Of a stretch of 64,000 bases of DNA, positions 1 to 12,749 are shown piece by piece. Numbering within the stretch: position 1 is the first letter of the stretch; each line of letters opens with the position of its first letter. The notes under the pieces are model-generated. The model saw nothing but the letters and a program-made list of their open reading frames with translations. It was not told the origin of the DNA and did not search any database. Location of the stretch: contig NZ_CP077093.1 of the NCBI RefSeq assembly GCF_014268755.2, forward strand, positions 2,716,001-2,780,000, in the 5' to 3' direction. Made by a program: the position numbers and the translations under genes. Source of the DNA: Pseudomonas vanderleydeniana (lineage in GTDB: Bacteria; Pseudomonadota; Gammaproteobacteria; Pseudomonadales; Pseudomonadaceae).

Positions 1-1297
1 AGATCGGCCCCGGCGCAATGCTGATGCCCTGGGCCAGCGCCATCTGGAACAGTTTCAGCGAGTCCATCTGTTCCGGTAGTTCCAGCCAGAGGAAATAGCC
101 GCCGGCCGGTTGGCTGACTCGCGTCTGCGCCGGGAAATAGCGGGCGATGGCGGCAAGCATCGCACTCTGCTGTTCTTCCAGTGCGTAGCGCAGTCGGCGC
201 AGATGACGGTCGTAGCCACCATGCTGCAGGTAGTCGGCGATGGCCGCCTGGGCCGGCATCGAGGCGCACAGCGAGGTCATCAGTTTCAGCCGTTCGATCT
301 TCTGTGCATAGCGTCCCGCCGCGACCCAGCCGATGCGATAGCCGGGCGCCAGGCTCTTGGCGAACGAACCGCAGTGCATCACCAGCCCCTCGGTGTCGAA
401 TGCCTTGGCCGGCTTGGGCGCCTGCTGCCCGTAGTACAGCTCGGCGTAGACATCGTCCTCGATCAGTGGCACCTGGTGTTCGCGCAGCAACTCCACCAGC
501 GCCTGTTTCTTCGCCTCGGGCATGGTCGCGCCCATCGGGTTCTGGAAGCTGGTCATGCACCACACGGCCTTGATCGGATGCTTCTCGAGGTTCTGCGCCA
601 GTACGCCCAGGTCGATACCGTCGCGCGGGTGCACGGGGATTTCCACGGCCTTGAGCTTCAGCCGCTCCAGCACTTGCAGGCAGGCGTAGAACGCCGGGGC
701 TTCGATCGCCACCAGGTCGCCGGGCTCGGTGACGGCCTGCAGGCACAGGTTCAGCGCTTCCAGGGCGCCGTTGGTGATCAGCAGTTCTTCCATGGGCAGC
801 ATCAGCCCGCCGACCATGTAGCGCAGGGCAATCTGCCGGCGCAGTTGCGGATTGCCCGGCGACAGGTCGGTGACCACCATGCGCGGGTCCATCTCGCGGC
901 TGGCGCTGGCCAGGGAGCGGGCCAGGCGCTGCAGCGGAAACAGCGTCGGGCTGGGGAAGGCCGAGCCGAAGGGCACGGTGGTCGGGTCCTTGATCGAGTC
1001 GAGTACCGAGAACACCAGTTCGCTGACGTCGACCTCGGTGGACTCGTGCACCTGGCTGCTGATCACCGGCTCCGAGAACGGGCTCGGAGCGTGGGTATTG
1101 ACGAAATACCCCGAGCGCGGCCGGGCACGAATCAGCCCGCGGCGTTCCAGCAGGTAATAGGCCTGGAACACCGTGGACGGGCTGACGCCGTAGGTCTGGC
1201 TGGCATAGCGGACCGACGGGACCCGCTGGCCGGGGCCGAGGACGCCGGAGCGGATCAGTTCAGCGATGTCATCGGCGAATTTTTCGTAGCGTTTCAT
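1..1297 (-). CDS. MocR-type regulator (GntR helix-turn-helix fused to class I aminotransferase domain), partial
   Basis: The gene runs off the left edge, so its C-terminus is missing; about 432 residues are visible. The first ~75 residues form a GntR winged helix (MKRYEKFADDIAEL, then SPSTVFQAYYLLERRGLI). The rest is a fold-type I aminotransferase with the DDVYAEL segment and the PLP-lysine motif SFAKSLAPGYRIGW. Proteins of this family are usually PLP-responsive transcription regulators rather than metabolic aminotransferases. An in-frame ATG five codons upstream (at 1312) is an alternative start; neither has a strong ribosome site, so the choice is uncertain. The target genes cannot be inferred from this sequence. 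Confidence 0.88.
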   Translation of the reverse strand, partial: MKRYEKFADDIAELIRSGVLGPGQRVPSVRYASQTYGVSPSTVFQAYYLLERRGLIRARPRSGYFVNTHAPSPFSEPVISSQVHESTEVDVSELVFSVLDSIKDPTTVPFGSAFPSPTLFPLQRLARSLASASREMDPRMVVTDLSPGNPQLRRQIALRYMVGGLMLPMEELLITNGALEALNLCLQAVTEPGDLVAIEAPAFYACLQVLERLKLKAVEIPVHPRDGIDLGVLAQNLEKHPIKAVWCMTSFQNPMGATMPEAKKQALVELLREHQVPLIEDDVYAELYYGQQAPKPAKAFDTEGLVMHCGSFAKSLAPGYRIGWVAAGRYAQKIERLKLMTSLCASMPAQAAIADYLQHGGYDRHLRRLRYALEEQQSAMLAAIARYFPAQTRVSQPAGGYFLWLELPEQMDSLKLFQMALAQGISIAPGPI

Positions 1298-1362
1298 GGT
1301 GACTTGGCTCATTGGATACGGGCACGCAACGGCAGGTTTTCGGCTGTCTTGTTGGAGCTGGC

Positions 1363-1398
1363 TGTTGTAACTGTTGGAACTGTTGTAACTGTTGGAAC
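1363..1398. repeat. Short tandem repeat, two 18-bp units
   Basis: Two exact copies of TGTTGTAACTGTTGGAAC stand side by side upstream of the MocR gene. Each 18-mer is itself two 9-bp near-copies (TGTTGTAAC / TGTTGGAAC). No coding function is apparent; the repeat leads directly into a REP element. Confidence 0.8.
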
Positions 1399-1404
1399 AC
1401 TAAC

Positions 1405-1495
1405 CTGTGGGAGCAGGATTTATCCGCGAAGACGTTAGTGGCTTCACCAAAGTCTTCGCGGATAAACCGGGGCGCCGGACCGCCTGCTCCCACAG
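1405..1495. repeat. REP element pair (GTGGGAGCAGG type)
   Basis: Inverted copies of CTGTGGGAGCAGG stand at 1405-1417 and 1483-1495, with inner complementary arms of the type TTTATCCGCGAAGAC. This matches the paired REP arrangement common in Pseudomonas intergenic DNA. It lies between the ends of ccoG and the start of the MocR gene. Confidence 0.8.
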
Positions 1496-1571
1496 TGTTC
1501 AGTCTCACCACAGTGTTCAGTCCCATACTCCCTGCAGGCCCTGGGGTTGGTGCCCCGGGGATTCTATGTCA

Positions 1572-2987
1572 TCAACGGTTCATCGGCGCGACGAAGCGGC
1601 TGTTGGCCACGCTGTAGACGCCAGGGTCCTGGCTGTCGACCAGGCGGAAGGCGAGTTCCTGGGAACTGCTTTTCGCCCGTTCGCTGGTCATCGCCACCGA
1701 GACGGGGAAGTCGGCGATCTCGCCCGCCGCCAGGCTCAGTTCGGTGCGTCCCTGCAACTGGAAGCCCTCGCCATCGATCAGCTCCAGGCGGTACTGCTGG
1801 CGCTGCTGGGTCTTGTTGATGACCTTGAGGCTGTAGATGTTCTCGATCTGCCCCAGGCTGTTCTCCCGGTACAGGCCACGGTCCTTGCTGACATCCAGCG
1901 AAACCATCGGCCGCTGTACCAGCGCCAGTGCCAGTGCACCGATCATGATCAGCAGCACGGCGCTGTAGCCGACCAGGCGTGGTCGCAGCAGGTGGGTCTG
2001 GCCGCCCTGCAGCTGGTGTTCGGAGGTGTAGCGGACCAGGCCACGGTCGTAGCCCATCTTGTCCATGATCGAGTCGCAGGCGTCGACGCAGGCGGCGCAG
2101 CCGATGCACTCCATCTGCAGGCCGTCGCGGATGTCGATGCCGGTGGGGCAGACCTGCACGCACATCCGGCAGTCGATGCAGTCGCCGAGGCCGACGCTGG
2201 CCGGTGCCACTTCACGCTTGCGCGGGCCACGGTTCTCGCCGCGGGCGGCATCGTAGGAGATGGTCAGGGTGTCCTTGTCGAACATCACGCTCTGGAACCG
2301 TGCATACGGGCACATGTGCATGCACACCGCCTCGCGCAGCCAACCGGCATTGATGTAGGTGGCGCCGGTAAAAAACAGTACCCAGAACAGGCTGACGCCA
2401 CCCAGTTGCAGGCTCAGCAGTTCCTGGGCCAGTGGTCGGATCGGCGTGAAGTAGCCGACGAAGGTCAGCCCGGTGATCAGGCTGATCGCCAGCCACAGGG
2501 TGTGCTTGGCGGCGCGTCGGGCCAGCTTGTTCGGCCCCCAGGGTGCGGCCTGCAGCTTGATCCGCTGGTTGCGCTCGCCCTCGGTGACTTTCTCGCACCA
2601 CATGAACAGCCACGTCCAGGAACTCTGCGGGCAGGTGTAGCCACACCAGACGCGCCCGGCGAACACGGTGATGGCGAACAGGCCGAAGGCGCAGATGATC
2701 AGCAGCGCCGAGAGCAGGATGAAGTCCTGCGGCCAGAAGGTCGCGCCGAAAATGTGGAACTTGCTGTTGGCCAGGTCCCAGAGCACTGCCTGGCGGCCGC
2801 CCCAGTTCAACCAGACGGTGCCGAAGAACAGCAGGAACAGGAAACCCGCGCCACTCATGCGCAGGGTGCGGAACAGGCCGGTGAAACTGCGGGTGTGAAT
2901 CAGGTTGTCGCTCGACTTGGCCTTCGTCTTGTTGGGGCGCGAAGGCTCGAAGGTGTCAACTAACTGGACGGGGATTCTTTCGCTCAT
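1572..2987 (-). CDS. ccoG: Cytochrome c oxidase accessory protein CcoG (RdxA/FixG family)
   Basis: This is a polytopic membrane iron-sulfur protein of the CcoG/RdxA/FixG family, which acts in copper handling and assembly of cbb3-type oxidase. The 471-residue reading shows N-terminal membrane helices (GAGFLFLLFFGTVWLNW and further hydrophobic blocks). The motif GYTCPQSSW is present, as are two ferredoxin-type clusters (CIDCRMCVQVCP and CIGCAACVDACD), another helix and a C-terminal beta-rich domain. The start chosen is MSERIPVQ; an in-frame ATG at 3011 adds eight residues and cannot be excluded. No ccoNOPQ genes are in the window, so this copy stands apart from its usual partners. Confidence 0.93.
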   Translation of the reverse strand: MSERIPVQLVDTFEPSRPNKTKAKSSDNLIHTRSFTGLFRTLRMSGAGFLFLLFFGTVWLNWGGRQAVLWDLANSKFHIFGATFWPQDFILLSALLIICAFGLFAITVFAGRVWCGYTCPQSSWTWLFMWCEKVTEGERNQRIKLQAAPWGPNKLARRAAKHTLWLAISLITGLTFVGYFTPIRPLAQELLSLQLGGVSLFWVLFFTGATYINAGWLREAVCMHMCPYARFQSVMFDKDTLTISYDAARGENRGPRKREVAPASVGLGDCIDCRMCVQVCPTGIDIRDGLQMECIGCAACVDACDSIMDKMGYDRGLVRYTSEHQLQGGQTHLLRPRLVGYSAVLLIMIGALALALVQRPMVSLDVSKDRGLYRENSLGQIENIYSLKVINKTQQRQQYRLELIDGEGFQLQGRTELSLAAGEIADFPVSVAMTSERAKSSSQELAFRLVDSQDPGVYSVANSRFVAPMNR

Positions 2988-3194
2988 GATCTGTCGCTCG
3001 TCAGCCTCCATCAGGCCTGGGCACTATGCCGAGCGAACTGTTTGCATAACAGACTCAGGTATTTGATTAAAAAGCGGATCAGATGCTTCGGGCGACGCCC
3101 CTGCGACAACTTGCCATACCCGCTGCAGCCCGCGCCGGGCCGAGCCCACCCGCGCCTGGCACAGGAGCCGGGCGAGCAGGCTGACACGGGTCAA

Positions 3195-3434
3195 TCAAAT
3201 CACCGAATCACTCGACGTCGCCTTCACATGGTGACGACCGTCGAAGGCGCCGGCCACCGTCAGGGCGTCGGCTTCTGCCTCGGTGATCCAGACCTGCCGG
3301 CCGTCGAGTTCGGCGCGGGACATGCTCCTGGCGTCATCGGTGATGATCTTCACGTCCCTGGCCGGGCCGCTGATCCGGGTGTCGTTTTCTTCCAAGGTAC
3401 AGGTCTTGCTGGACGGATCGATATGGACGGGCAT
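3195..3434 (-). CDS. DUF3203 family protein
   Basis: A 79-residue soluble protein beginning MPVHIDPSSKTCTLEEND with the later segment RAELDGRQVWITEAEADAL. The start has a good upstream AGGGAGAA site. From memory it matches the small Pseudomonas family DUF3203, whose role is unknown. It sits alone between ccoG and the divergent MgtC-like gene. Confidence 0.75.
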   Translation of the reverse strand: MPVHIDPSSKTCTLEENDTRISGPARDVKIITDDARSMSRAELDGRQVWITEAEADALTVAGAFDGRHHVKATSSDSVI

Positions 3435-3579
3435 GGTGTTTCTCCCTTTTCTTCAGGCTGACATTCCTTAGGTTCCCTGCACGCGGCCGTGGTTCGATGC
3501 CGCCGATTAGCGGTCGTCGGTCGAACCGGCGCCAGCGATCCGCTGTCCATCACTTGTCGAGCTCAGAGAGGTTGAGGAC

Positions 3580-4080
3580 ATGGACGCCTGGTGGCACACC
3601 GTATGGATCACCCTGCAAGCCGAATTCGCCGACATCGGCGATATCCGGGAAGTGACCCGCATCACCCTGCGCCTGCTGATCGCCGCCGTGCTGGGCGGCA
3701 TGCTCGGGTTCGAGCGCGAGCAGCAGGGCAAGGCTGCGGGCGTGCGCACCCACATGCTGGTCGCCCTGGGGGCGGCGCTGTTCGTCTTGGTCCCGCAGGT
3801 GTCCGGCGCCCAGGCCGATGCCATGAGCCGAGTGGTCCAGGGCGTGATCGCCGGGATCGGCTTCCTGGGCGCCGGCACGATTCTCAAGGGGCATGCCGAT
3901 GAGGCCGGGCAGCACGTCAAGGGTCTCACCACCGCCGCCGGCCTGTGGATGACCGCCGCCATCGGCGTAGCGGCGGGGCTGGGACGCGAGGCCACGGCAG
4001 TGCTCAGCACGCTCTTGGCGCTGGGGGTGTTCAGCCTGATGCCGAGGATCGTGCGGCTGCTGGAGAAGGACTCTCCCTGA
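3580..4080 (+). CDS. MgtC/SapB family membrane protein
   Basis: A 166-residue protein with four or five hydrophobic segments and the family signatures GFEREQQGKAAGVRTHMLV, GIGFLGAGTILK and GLTTAAGLWMTAAIGVAAG. MgtC/SapB proteins are inner-membrane proteins; some are tied to growth at low magnesium and to virulence, others have no defined role. The start has an AGAGG site eight bases upstream. This protein carries only the membrane part and lacks the C-terminal cytoplasmic domain of long MgtC proteins, so it is best read as the short SapB-like form. Confidence 0.88.
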   Translation: MDAWWHTVWITLQAEFADIGDIREVTRITLRLLIAAVLGGMLGFEREQQGKAAGVRTHMLVALGAALFVLVPQVSGAQADAMSRVVQGVIAGIGFLGAGTILKGHADEAGQHVKGLTTAAGLWMTAAIGVAAGLGREATAVLSTLLALGVFSLMPRIVRLLEKDSP

Positions 4081-4093
4081 ACGCCACCGACCC

Positions 4094-4196
4094 CTGTAGG
4101 AGCAGAGCTTGCTCGCGAACCGACAACGTCGGCCATCCACCCAGGCGCTGTGTCGCCTGCACGGACGCTTTCGCGGGCAAGCCACGCTCCTACGGG
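4094..4196. repeat. REP element pair (GTAGGAGC...GCTCGCGAA type)
   Basis: The left copy begins CTGTAGGAGCAGAGCTTGC at 4094 and reaches TCGCGAA. The inverted copy ends GCTCCTACGGG at about 4196 after TTCGCGGGCAAGC. The pair occupies the gap after the MgtC-like gene and belongs to a different REP family from the one at 1405. Confidence 0.8.
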
Positions 4197-4218
4197 GCGT
4201 GCATGTTTCGCGGGTTGT

Positions 4219-4386
4219 CTATGCTTGCTTCGCGATCACCGGCGGCATGGTCGTCGGTGGGTCGATCTTGGGCGCAGGAGTGGTCTCCGGTGGCTCCTGC
4301 TCGGGCACCGGTTGCGGTTCGGTCGGCGGCAGGCTCGGCTGGTCGATATTGGGATCGGGGGTTTCCGCCGGGATCGGGATGTTCAT
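4219..4386 (-). CDS. Small proline-rich protein, 55 residues
   Basis: A short ORF starting MNIPIPAETPDPNIDQPS and ending PPVIAKQA. About one third of its residues are proline and it has no Cys, Trp or aromatic core, so it is probably disordered. A strong GGAGGA site lies seven to eight bases before the ATG, which is the main support for it being translated. It stands alone between a REP pair and the divergent glgE. Function unknown. Confidence 0.6.
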   Translation of the reverse strand: MNIPIPAETPDPNIDQPSLPPTEPQPVPEQEPPETTPAPKIDPPTTMPPVIAKQA

Positions 4387-4604
4387 GAGGCTCCTCCATG
4401 CATCGCTGTCAGGTGCAGTGGTTGACCTCCCAGGTGACCAAACGACTGCATTTTCTGGACGAGCGGCCTAGCCGGCAAATCCATCTGAACTTTTGCGCGA
4501 CCGTCTCGCTCCGAACTTGAGCGGCCTTTTCAGGATGAAGCCGGTCGTGACCCATGATGATCACGCAAGCTGGAGCGTCCACAGGACGTAAGGAGTGATG
4601 CTCG

Positions 4605-6602
4605 ATGACAGCCGATAAATCTTTGGATGAGCAGGTCACCGAAGTCCTGCCGTTGCCCCAGGCGCTGTTGCTGCCGCGCATCGCCATCGAGGATGTGCAG
4701 CCGACCATCGACGGCGGGCAGTTCGCGGTCAAGGCCGTGGTCGGGCAGGAGGTGCCGGTGACGGCCCGGGTGTTCGCCGATGGCCATGACAAGCTGGCGG
4801 TGCTGCTGGCCTGGAAACCGGTCGGAGCCGTGGATTGGCAGCGGGCGGCGATGACCGACAAGGGCAACAACCACTGGCAGGGGCGGCTACGGGTCGGTGG
4901 CCAGGGCCGCTATATGTACCGGATCGAGGCCTGGATCGACCAGTTCGGCAGCTATTGCTACGAACTGGAGAAGAAGTTCGTCGCCGCAGTGCCCATCGAC
5001 CTGGAACTGCAGGAAGGCCGCGAGCACGTTCGCCAAGCCAGCGAGCGCAGCCAGGGTGAGTTGGCCGAACGCCTGGCAGCGCTGCATGACGAGCTGTCGC
5101 AGCGCTCGAACGACGGCCAGTTCGAGTGTTTCCTCAAGCCTGCCACCGCCGTGCTGATGCGCCAGGCCGATCACCAGGCCTATCTCAGCCTCAGTCATGA
5201 CTTCGCCCTGGACGTGGAGCGCCAACTGGCGCAGTTCGCCAGCTGGTACGAGCTGTTTCCGCGCTCGGTCACCGACGATGCCGCGCGGCATGGCACCTTC
5301 AATGATGTGCATGCACGGTTGCCGGCGATTCGCGACATGGGCTTCGATGTCCTGTATTTTCCGCCGATCCATCCGATCGGGCGGCGTCACCGCAAGGGGC
5401 CGAACAACTCGCTCACCGCCGGTCCCGACGATCCGGGCAGCCCCTATGCCATCGGCAGCGAGGAGGGCGGGCACGAGGCGATTCATCCGCAACTGGGCAG
5501 TCGCGAGGACTTCCGCCGGCTGGTGGCGGCTGCCGCCGAGCACGGCCTGGAGATCGCCCTGGATTTCGCCATCCAGTGCTCCCAGGACCATCCCTGGCTG
5601 CAGCAGCATCCCGGCTGGTTCAACTGGCGACCGGATGGCACGATCAAATACGCCGAGAATCCGCCGAAGAAGTACCAGGACATCGTCAACGTCGACTTCT
5701 ATGCCGCCGACGCCGTTCCCGCGCTATGGATCGAACTGCGCGATATCGTGGTGGGCTGGGTCGAGGAGGGCGTGAAGATCTTTCGCGTCGACAACCCGCA
5801 CACCAAGCCGCTGCCCTTCTGGCAATGGCTGATCGCCGATGTCCGCGGCCGCTATCCGGAGGTGATCTTTCTCGCCGAGGCCTTCACTGCACCGGCAATG
5901 ATGGCGCGGCTGGGCAAGATCGGTTACTCCCAGAGCTACACCTATTTCACCTGGCGCAACACCAAGGCCGAACTGGCCACCTACTTCACCGAGTTGAACC
6001 AGTCGCCGTGGCGCGAGTGCTATCGGCCGAACTTCTTCGTCAACACCCCGGACATCAATCCGGCCTTCCTGCACCAGTCCGGCCGGGCCGGGTTCCTCAT
6101 CCGTGCGGCCCTGGCGACCATGGGCTCCGGCCTGTGGGGCATGTACTCGGGCTTCGAGATCTGCGAGTCGGCGCCATTGCCGGGCAAGGAAGAGTACCTG
6201 GATTCGGAGAAGTACCAGATCCGCCCGCGCGACTACAGCGCGCCGGGCAACATCATCGCCGAGATCGCCCAGCTCAACCGCATCCGCCGCCAGCACCCGG
6301 CGCTGCAGACGCACCTGGGGCTGCAGGTCTACAACGCCTGGAACGACAACATCCTGTACTTCGGCAAGCGTACCGCCGACCGCAGCAGTTTCATCCTGGT
6401 GGCGGTCAGCCTCGACCCGCACAACGCCCAGGAGGCGCATTTCGAATTGCCGCTGTGGGAATTCGGCTTGCCCGACGACGCCCAGACCCGTGGCGAAGAC
6501 CTGATGAATGGCCATACCTGGACCTGGTACGGCAAGACCCAGTGGATGCGTATCGAACCCTGGCACCAGCCGTTCGGGATCTGGCGCATCACTCCAGGTT
6601 GA
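4605..6602 (+). CDS. glgE: Alpha-1,4-glucan:maltose-1-phosphate maltosyltransferase GlgE
   Basis: GlgE extends alpha-1,4-glucan using maltose-1-phosphate as donor (GH13 subfamily 3). The 665-residue length is typical. An N-terminal beta domain and an all-helical insert (~150-220) precede the barrel. The predicted nucleophile is D396 in FRVDNPHTKP and the acid/base is E425 in LAEAFT. NPPKKYQDIVNVDF and NTPDINPAFL are characteristic family segments. The ATG has an AAGGAG site nine bases upstream. The next gene encodes the enzyme that makes its donor (TreS plus maltokinase), so the two form one pathway. A REP pair lies between them, so transcript continuity is uncertain. Confidence 0.95.
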   Translation: MTADKSLDEQVTEVLPLPQALLLPRIAIEDVQPTIDGGQFAVKAVVGQEVPVTARVFADGHDKLAVLLAWKPVGAVDWQRAAMTDKGNNHWQGRLRVGGQGRYMYRIEAWIDQFGSYCYELEKKFVAAVPIDLELQEGREHVRQASERSQGELAERLAALHDELSQRSNDGQFECFLKPATAVLMRQADHQAYLSLSHDFALDVERQLAQFASWYELFPRSVTDDAARHGTFNDVHARLPAIRDMGFDVLYFPPIHPIGRRHRKGPNNSLTAGPDDPGSPYAIGSEEGGHEAIHPQLGSREDFRRLVAAAAEHGLEIALDFAIQCSQDHPWLQQHPGWFNWRPDGTIKYAENPPKKYQDIVNVDFYAADAVPALWIELRDIVVGWVEEGVKIFRVDNPHTKPLPFWQWLIADVRGRYPEVIFLAEAFTAPAMMARLGKIGYSQSYTYFTWRNTKAELATYFTELNQSPWRECYRPNFFVNTPDINPAFLHQSGRAGFLIRAALATMGSGLWGMYSGFEICESAPLPGKEEYLDSEKYQIRPRDYSAPGNIIAEIAQLNRIRRQHPALQTHLGLQVYNAWNDNILYFGKRTADRSSFILVAVSLDPHNAQEAHFELPLWEFGLPDDAQTRGEDLMNGHTWTWYGKTQWMRIEPWHQPFGIWRITPG

Positions 6603-6639
6603 TGCGCAGCTACCGGGTAGTCCCGGTCATGAGGAAATT

Positions 6640-6771
6640 GGTGGCGAGGGGGCTTGCCCCCGCTGGGTCGCAGAGCGGCCCCATGACCGGCCGGCATGCC
6701 CTGTCGGGAGAAATGCGTGCAGCGGTTCTACGACGGCTGCGCCGCCGAGCGGGGGCGAGCCCCCTCGCCAC
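6640..6771. repeat. REP element pair (GTGGCGAGGGGGCTTGCCCCC type)
   Basis: An arm starting GGTGGCGAGGGGGCTTGCCC at 6640 is mirrored by an arm ending GAGCCCCCTCGCCAC at 6771, with an imperfect spacer. It fills most of the glgE-treS gap. Such a stable hairpin may limit read-through or stabilise the upstream message, which is inference. Confidence 0.8.
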
Positions 6772-6836
6772 TTGGAGAGTGTTCGTTGTTCATTGCCGTG
6801 TGTTCAGGGCAGTGATCCTTAACAAAGGAGTCCATC

Positions 6837-10171
<3,335 letters not shown>

Positions 10172-10172
<1 letters not shown>

Positions 10173-12400
10173 TGAGTTCGAGTAAGGAACAAGGTAAAAC
10201 CAGGATCGGCCTGTTGCCGGCGGCCCATGATATCGAGGCGCTGGTACGCGCCGAACACCAGGATCCGTTCGCCATTCTCGGCCCCCATGACGACGGTGCG
10301 GGCGGGCAGGTGATCCGTGCCTTCCTGCCCACGGCGTTGAGTGTCGAAGTCCTGGCCCGGGACGGCGGGCAGGTGCTGGGCCGTCTCGGCGAAACCGAGG
10401 TGCCGGGGTTGTACGCCGGTCGGCTGGAATCGCCGCAACCCTATCTGTTGCGCATCCAGTGGCCCGGCGGTGAGCAGGTTTGCGAGGACCCCTACGGCTT
10501 CGGCCCGTTGCTGGGCGAGATGGACCTGTATCTGTTCGCCGAGGGCAATCACCGTGACCTGAGCCGCTGCCTCGGCGCGCAATTGACCCGGGTCGACGGT
10601 ATCGAGGGCGTGCGCTTTGCCGTCTGGGCACCGAACGCCCGGCGGGTATCGGTGGTCGGCGATTTCAACAGCTGGGATGGCCGTCGTCATCCGATGCGCC
10701 TGCGCCACCCCAGCGGTGTCTGGGAGATTTTCATTCCACGGCTGTGCGCGGAGGAGTCCTATAAGTACGAAATTCTCGGCCCCCACTCGATCCTGCCGCT
10801 CAAGTCCGACCCCATGGCCCTGGCCACGCAGTTGCCGCCGGACACCGCCTCGCGGGTGGCCGCGCCGTTGCGGATCGACTGGCAGGACCAGGAGTGGATG
10901 CAGGCTCGGGCCGAGCGGCAACGCACGAATGCGCCACTGTCGATCTATGAACTGCACGCCGGCTCGTGGCAGTGCGAAACCGATGAAGCGGGCGAGGTGT
11001 CCCGCCACTACGGTTGGGCCGAACTGGCCGAGCGGCTGATTCCCTATGTGCAGCAACTGGGCTTCACCCACATCGAGCTGATGCCGATCATGGAGCACCC
11101 CTTCGGTGGCTCCTGGGGCTACCAGCCGCTGTCGCAATTCGCCCCGAGTGCCCGCTATGGCACGCCGGAAGAGTTCGCCGCGTTCGTCAATAGCTGCCAC
11201 CAGGCCGGGATCGGCGTGATTCTCGACTGGGTGCCGGCGCATTTCCCCACCGATGCCCATGGCCTGGCGCAGTTCGATGGCACCGCGCTGTATGAATACG
11301 GCAATCCGCTGGAGGGTTTTCACCAGGACTGGGACACGCTGATCTACAACCTGGGGCGCACCGAAGTGCACGGCTTCATGCTGGCTTCGGCGCTGCATTG
11401 GCTCAAGCACTTCCACGTCGATGGACTGCGAGTGGATGCGGTGGCCTCGATGCTCTACCGCGACTATTCACGCAAGGCGGGGGAGTGGGTGCCCAATCGC
11501 CACGGCGGCCGCGAGAACCTGGAGGCGATCGACTTCCTGCGTCACCTCAACGACGTGGTGGCCCTCGAGGCACCGGGGGCATTGGTGATCGCCGAGGAGT
11601 CCACGGCCTGGCCGGGGGTCAGCCAGGGCACCCAGCAGGGCGGCCTGGGCTTTGCCTACAAATGGAACATGGGCTGGATGCACGACTCGCTGCACTACAT
11701 CCAGCAGGATCCGGTGTATCGCGCCCATCACCATAACGAACTGAGCTTCGGCCTGGTCTATGCCTGGTCCGAGCGGTTCATCCTGCCGATCTCGCATGAT
11801 GAGGTGGTGCACGGCAAGCATTCGCTGATCGACAAGATGCCTGGCGACCGCTGGCAGAAATTCGCCAACCTGCGGGCGTACCTCAGTTTCATGTGGGCAC
11901 ACCCGGGCAAGAAGCTGCTGTTCATGGGCTGTGAGTTCGGCCAGTGGCGCGAGTGGAACCATGACCGGCAGCTGGACTGGTACCTGCTGCAGTACTCCGA
12001 GCACCAGGGCGTGCAGAAGCTGGTCAGTGACCTCAACCGGCTGTATCGCCAGGAACCGGCGTTGCATGAGCAGGACGATGCTCCGCAGGGTTTCCAGTGG
12101 CTGATTGGCGACGACGCGAGCAACAGTGTCTACGCCTGGTTGCGCTGGAGCCGCGAGGGACGGCCGCTGCTGGTGATCGCCAACTTCACCCCGGTACCCC
12201 GCGAGGGCTACCGCATCGGTGTGCCGTTCGCCGGGCAGTGGCAGGAGGTGATCAACAGTGATGCGGCGATCTATGCCGGTTCCAACTATGGCAATGGTGG
12301 TGGGGCGTTCACCGAGGACAAGCCCAGCCACGGGCAGGCCGCCTCACTGGTGCTGAACCTGCCGCCGTTGGCGGTGTTGATGTTGCAGCCGGTTGGCTAG
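10172..12400 (+). CDS. glgB: 1,4-alpha-glucan branching enzyme GlgB
   Basis: GlgB cuts alpha-1,4 chains and re-attaches them as alpha-1,6 branches. The 742-residue protein has an N-terminal domain, a CBM48 module ([20 protein letters not shown]) and a GH13 barrel with nucleophile D422 ([13 protein letters not shown]) and acid/base E475 ([10 protein letters not shown]). [11 protein letters not shown] carries the third acid. The ATG overlaps the treS stop and has a GGAGAGC site; a GTG one codon earlier is a less likely start. Its product would be the branched glucan acted on by GlgX and TreY from the opposing gene set. Confidence 0.95.
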
Positions 12401-12496
12401 TGCTGGCTGCTGCACAGGCTTGAGTGCGGGGGCCTGGTTTCTGTGGGAGCCAACGGTCTCTATCCCATCACTTGGCGGGTGTCTGCCGCAAACCTG

Positions 12497-12569
12497 GTGG
12501 GAGCCGGATTTATCCGCGAAGACGGTGGTGAGGCCGCTGAAAAGCTTCGCGGATAAATCCGGCTCCCAC
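12497..12569. repeat. REP hairpin with perfect 25-bp arms
   Basis: The arm at 12497-12521, beginning GTGGGAGCCGGATTTATCC, is exactly complementary to 12545-12569, with a 23-base loop. It is of the same family as the element at 1405. It sits downstream of glgB and could act as a transcription or mRNA 3' barrier. A lone half-site (CTGTGGGAGCC) lies near 12440. Confidence 0.85.
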
Positions 12570-12580
12570 AGTGTTCACAG

Positions 12581-12732
12581 TCCCATAGTCCCACAGTCCC
12601 ACAGTCCCATAGTCCCACAGTCCCACAGTCCCACAGTCCCACAGTCCCACAGTCCCACAGTCCCACAGTCCCACAGTCCCACAGTCCCACAGTCCCATAG
12701 TCCCATAGTCCCATAGTCCCACAGCCCCATAG
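12581..12732. repeat. 8-bp tandem repeat (TCCCACAG/TCCCATAG), 18 units plus one degenerate unit
   Basis: Eighteen consecutive 8-mers run from 12581 to 12724. Thirteen read TCCCACAG and five read TCCCATAG (units 1, 4, 15, 16, 17). A final CCCCATAG follows. The unit equals the outer end of the adjacent REP hairpin (CTGTGGGA on the other strand), so the array may be a slippage expansion of that end. It has no role in either flanking gene that can be seen. Confidence 0.9.
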
Positions 12733-12749
12733 GGTGTGGTGCAGCGGGC

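Noticed and set aside
110..1438. 442-codon plus-strand open frame
   Set aside because: It is antisense to the MocR gene; its product is low-complexity and without recognisable motifs, as expected from high-GC shadow frames.
3060..3085. ANR/FNR box upstream of ccoG (TTGAT...ATCAG)
   Set aside because: The half-sites are too far apart for the TTGAT-N4-ATCAA pattern.
12581..12732. CRISPR array
   Set aside because: The unit is 8 bp with no spacers and there are no cas genes; it is a simple tandem repeat.
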